From Paramoeba atlantica (Eukaryota; Discosea): DNA of 64,000 nt. The stretch is taken from NCBI GenBank assembly GCA_977017575.1, contig CDRNVI010000088.1, forward strand, positions 84,728 through 148,727, given 5' to 3'. A program made the position numbers and the translations under genes. This document shows, one piece after another, positions 61,328 through 64,000 of the stretch. Under the pieces are notes generated by a model, which was given only the letters and a program-made list of their open reading frames with translations, ran no database searches and was not told where the DNA came from. Positions within the stretch are counted from its first letter, which is position 1. Each line of letters opens with the position of its first letter.

Positions 61328-63445
61328 TTAATCGACCTCCTGCATACGTCCTTCGCCCTCCGCAAGATCGTCAGCATCCATTTCCGAGCTGGCCGCCACG
61401 GGGGCAGGGGGAAGCTCGTCGTCATCGATGGAGAGGCCGAGTTTCACCATGCGGTGGATGCGTTCGCCGTAGGAGGAAGGATCTTCAAGGTTAAACCCTG
61501 AGGTCAACAACGCGGTATCGAAGAGGAGCATGACGAGATCCTTCACGGTCTTGTCGTTCTGATCAGTATCCGCTTTACGTCGGAGCTCCTTAATAATGCT
61601 GTGGTGCGGATTGATCTCCATTGTCTTCTTTGACACCATGTACGAGGACATGGAAGCGTCTCGCAGGGCTTGGTGCTTCATGATCTGTTCCATGTGTGCA
61701 CTCCACCCGTGTTCAGAGGTAACCAGGATACAGGGGGAGGTCGCCAAGCGCTCGGTGAGCACAACCTTGTCCACCTTCTCACCAAGAATCTCTTTGATCG
61801 TCGTGCAAAGCTTCTCGAAGGATGCTTTGTTCTCCTCCCGTGCCTTCTTCTCCTCCTCCGTTTCTTCAAACTTGACGCCCTCCTTGGTGAGACACACGAA
61901 TTTCTTATCCTCAAAGTCCTTGAGCTGCTGCATGACGTATTCATCAATGGGATCCACCATGAACAGGACTTCCATATCACGCCGCTTGGCTTCTTCGAGG
62001 AAGGGGGATGTCTCAAGCTTCTTGCGACTGTCTCCCGTGATGTAGTAGATGCTCTTCTGGCCCTCCTTCATGCGGGTGACGTAGTCCTTCAAGCTCGTAG
62101 CATCTTCGCCGCTCTTCGTGCTGTTGTAGCGTAGCAGTTCGCAAAGTTTGGTTCGGTTCGTCGCATCCTCATGAATGCCAAGCTTGATGTTCTTCCCGAA
62201 GTGCTCATAGAACTTCTTGTAACTGTCCTTATCCGCAGCAAGCTCTTCGAACAACTCCACCGCCTTCTTCACGACGTTCTTCCGGATCACCTTCAGGATT
62301 TTGTTCTGCTGCAGGTTCTCACGGGAGATGTTCAACGGAAGGTCTTCGCTGTCGACGACGCCTCGAATGAACGCCAGCCACTCCGGACAGATCTCCTCAC
62401 AGTTGTCCATAATGAAGACACGACGCACGTACAGCTTAATGTTGTTTCGCTTGCGATTGGGCTCGAACATGTCGAATGGAGCACGCTTCGGGACGAACAG
62501 TACTGCGCGGAATTCCAGCTGCCCTTCCACGCTAAAGTGTTTGACGGAGAGATGCTCCTCCCAGTCGTTGCTGATGGTCTTGTAGAAGGCGGCGTATTCC
62601 TCCTGTGACACCTCCTTCGGGTCCTTTGTCCACAGAGGCTTGTTCTTGTTCAGCACCTCATACTCCACGGAGACGTCCTTCACCTTCTTTGTCTTCTTCT
62701 TCACCTCCTGGGGTTCCTCCGCCTCCTCTACCTTGGGCTCGTCCTCCCCTCCCTCCGGTTTCACTTCCTCCGCCTTTTCCTCCTCCGCCTCGTCGTCCGT
62801 AACTTCCTTCTCCGTGGTGCGCTCCACTTGTAGCTCGATGTCGTAGCCGATGAACTCGGAGTGCTTCTTCACGAGGTCCTTCAGTCGTCGCTCTTCCAGG
62901 TACTCCTGTTGGTCCTCCTTCAGGTGCAGCGTGATCATTGTCCCCCGCTTCACTGGGGCCGAGGGGCAGGGAGCCACGGTGAAGGTGCCACCCGCGGAGG
63001 ATTCCCAAACGTGCGCCTCGTCGTCATTGTGCTTCGAGACGACAGTGACTTTGTCCGCGACCAGGTAGGCCGAGTAGAACCCGACACCGAATTGTCCGAT
63101 CATACTGAGGTCCGCACCCGATTCCAGGGCCTCCATGAACGCCTTGGTGCCGGATCGAGCAATCGTGCCGAGGTTATTCACCAAGTCCGCTTTCGTCATA
63201 CCCACCCCGGAGTCAATAATCGACAACGTCTTGTTCGCCTTGTCCGCGACCAATTGAATGTGCAACTTCTCATCCGCAGAAAGAACTTCAGGGTTCGTAA
63301 GGCTTTGATACCGAATCTTATCCAGGGCGTCGGAAGAGTTGCTGATCAGCTCGCGTAAGAAAATCTCCTTATTGCTGTAAAAGGTGTTGATGATGAGAGA
63401 CATCAGCTGATTGATCTCCGCTTGGAACGCAAATGTTTCCGACAT
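61328..63445 (-). CDS. HSP90: Cytosolic HSP90, copy 7
   Basis: Protein identical to copies 4-6, start at 63445. Last complete copy in the window; the spacer to its right (63446-63914) matches the spacer after copy 6. Confidence 0.98.
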   Translation of the reverse strand: MSETFAFQAEINQLMSLIINTFYSNKEIFLRELISNSSDALDKIRYQSLTNPEVLSADEKLHIQLVADKANKTLSIIDSGVGMTKADLVNNLGTIARSGTKAFMEALESGADLSMIGQFGVGFYSAYLVADKVTVVSKHNDDEAHVWESSAGGTFTVAPCPSAPVKRGTMITLHLKEDQQEYLEERRLKDLVKKHSEFIGYDIELQVERTTEKEVTDDEAEEEKAEEVKPEGGEDEPKVEEAEEPQEVKKKTKKVKDVSVEYEVLNKNKPLWTKDPKEVSQEEYAAFYKTISNDWEEHLSVKHFSVEGQLEFRAVLFVPKRAPFDMFEPNRKRNNIKLYVRRVFIMDNCEEICPEWLAFIRGVVDSEDLPLNISRENLQQNKILKVIRKNVVKKAVELFEELAADKDSYKKFYEHFGKNIKLGIHEDATNRTKLCELLRYNSTKSGEDATSLKDYVTRMKEGQKSIYYITGDSRKKLETSPFLEEAKRRDMEVLFMVDPIDEYVMQQLKDFEDKKFVCLTKEGVKFEETEEEKKAREENKASFEKLCTTIKEILGEKVDKVVLTERLATSPCILVTSEHGWSAHMEQIMKHQALRDASMSSYMVSKKTMEINPHHSIIKELRRKADTDQNDKTVKDLVMLLFDTALLTSGFNLEDPSSYGERIHRMVKLGLSIDDDELPPAPVAASSEMDADDLAEGEGRMQEVD

Positions 63446-63914
63446 TGTGGAATGCAGTGGAAAGAGAGGAAAATGAAAAAGAAGGCTAGTATTTCTGTGT
63501 GAAATCGGAGAATATGGCTGCAAGAACAGTTCGAATAAGGTCTAGCAAAGTATACAAGCAGGGAAGAAGAGATTCCAATATAAATCCCGAATATTGCCAA
63601 CATTAACTTTAAAAAGGAGTACTTATCATATGAGTATATCATAGTTTATACCATCACCCAGTCGCCTAAAGTTGCGTGAATAACTTTACTGTTTGAAACT
63701 AGCATAAGATGAACAATTGTCATGCGTAACGAACTGCTTTGATTCGCACAAAACAAAAGATATTGCAGGAGCAAAGTGTCATATCTTGCTCAACCTGGCG
63801 ATTATCTTGCAGTTCAGCGTTCCTTGAACTTAATTCGTAAAAAGCAAAAAGATCAAATTTAGCAATTGATTTCCTTCCCCGAATGTGATCTCATAGGATC
63901 AACCGATAAGCGAC

Positions 63915-64000
63915 TTAATCGACCTCCTGCATACGTCCTTCGCCCTCCGCAAGATCGTCAGCATCCATTTCCGAGCTGGCCGCCACGGGGGCAGGGGGAA
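63915..64000 (-). CDS. HSP90: Cytosolic HSP90, copy 8 (3' end only)
   Basis: The last 28 codons or so of another unit, including the stop codon and the MQEVD tail; the gene continues beyond the right edge. The spacing of 2,587 bases is kept. Confidence 0.97.
   Translation of the reverse strand, partial: PPAPVAASSEMDADDLAEGEGRMQEVD

Larger units (their letters stand above)
45590..64000. repeat. HSP90 tandem array, period 2,587 bp
   Basis: Successive stop codons lie at 45806, 48393, 50980, 53567, 56154, 58741, 61328 and 63915, always 2,587 bases apart. Each unit has a 2,118-bp gene and a 469-bp spacer. Seven complete genes and the start of an eighth (from its 3' end) are present; the array runs off the right edge, so the total is unknown. 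Only scattered base substitutions separate units, and no indels are needed. Arrays of HSP90 of this kind are known in kinetoplastids. Confidence 0.99.

Overview
The window is nuclear DNA of a unicellular eukaryote. It encodes fibrillarin, MPP10, a proteasome lid subunit, SEC61 gamma, V-ATPase G, SKP1, RAD17, a Wee1-like kinase, a LAMMER kinase, Elp3 and cytosolic HSP90. Every recognisable host gene reads as one uninterrupted frame, so introns are absent or very rare here, and standard stop codons are used. All 26 host loci before the array, and all HSP90 copies, lie on the minus strand; the only plus-strand gene is a transposase. Such one-way clusters, with tandem copies of a highly expressed gene, are known from kinetoplastids and dinoflagellates. 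I could not fix the lineage: the HSP90 sequence is not typically kinetoplastid, the Elp3 tail resembles one reported in apicomplexans and relatives, and the PEPCK tail resembles a peroxisome/glycosome signal.

Layout. 1-12.8 kb: PFKFB (cut by the window edge), MPP10, PUS1-like pseudouridine synthase, FAD oxidoreductase, Wee1-like kinase, a small basic protein, LAMMER kinase, LYR protein, probable mL52. 12.8-15.1 kb: gene-free, holding two long direct repeats. 15.1-21.9 kb: chorismate-lyase-like protein, RPN12, an unknown GC-rich gene, glutathione peroxidase, a TPR-like protein. 21.9-25 kb: AT-rich DNA with an apparently whole Tc1/mariner transposon. 25-32 kb: GDP-fucose synthase, SEC61 gamma, an RIIa-like small protein, a MITE-like element, a minisatellite, SKP1, Elp3. 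32-45 kb: PEPCK, FUSC-type membrane protein, fibrillarin, RAD17, V-ATPase G, and a large single-pass receptor-like pseudokinase. 45.6-64 kb: seven complete HSP90 genes plus the 3' end of an eighth, at exactly 2,587 bp per unit.

How the genes fit together. Most are housekeeping: rRNA processing (MPP10, fibrillarin), tRNA modification (PUS1, Elp3), protein turnover and cell cycle (SKP1, RPN12, Wee1, RAD17), glycolysis/gluconeogenesis (PFKFB, PEPCK), secretion and acidification (SEC61 gamma, V-ATPase G). No operon of related function is evident; the common strand suggests shared transcription rather than shared pathway.

Most unusual items: the receptor at 41.9-44.9 kb, which joins a degenerate 5'-nucleotidase-like ectodomain, a Cys-rich stalk, one membrane span and a pseudokinase; the HSP90 array, whose products end in MQEVD instead of MEEVD and whose copies become identical toward one end; an Elp3 with a C-terminal membrane anchor; and a PEPCK ending in AKL.
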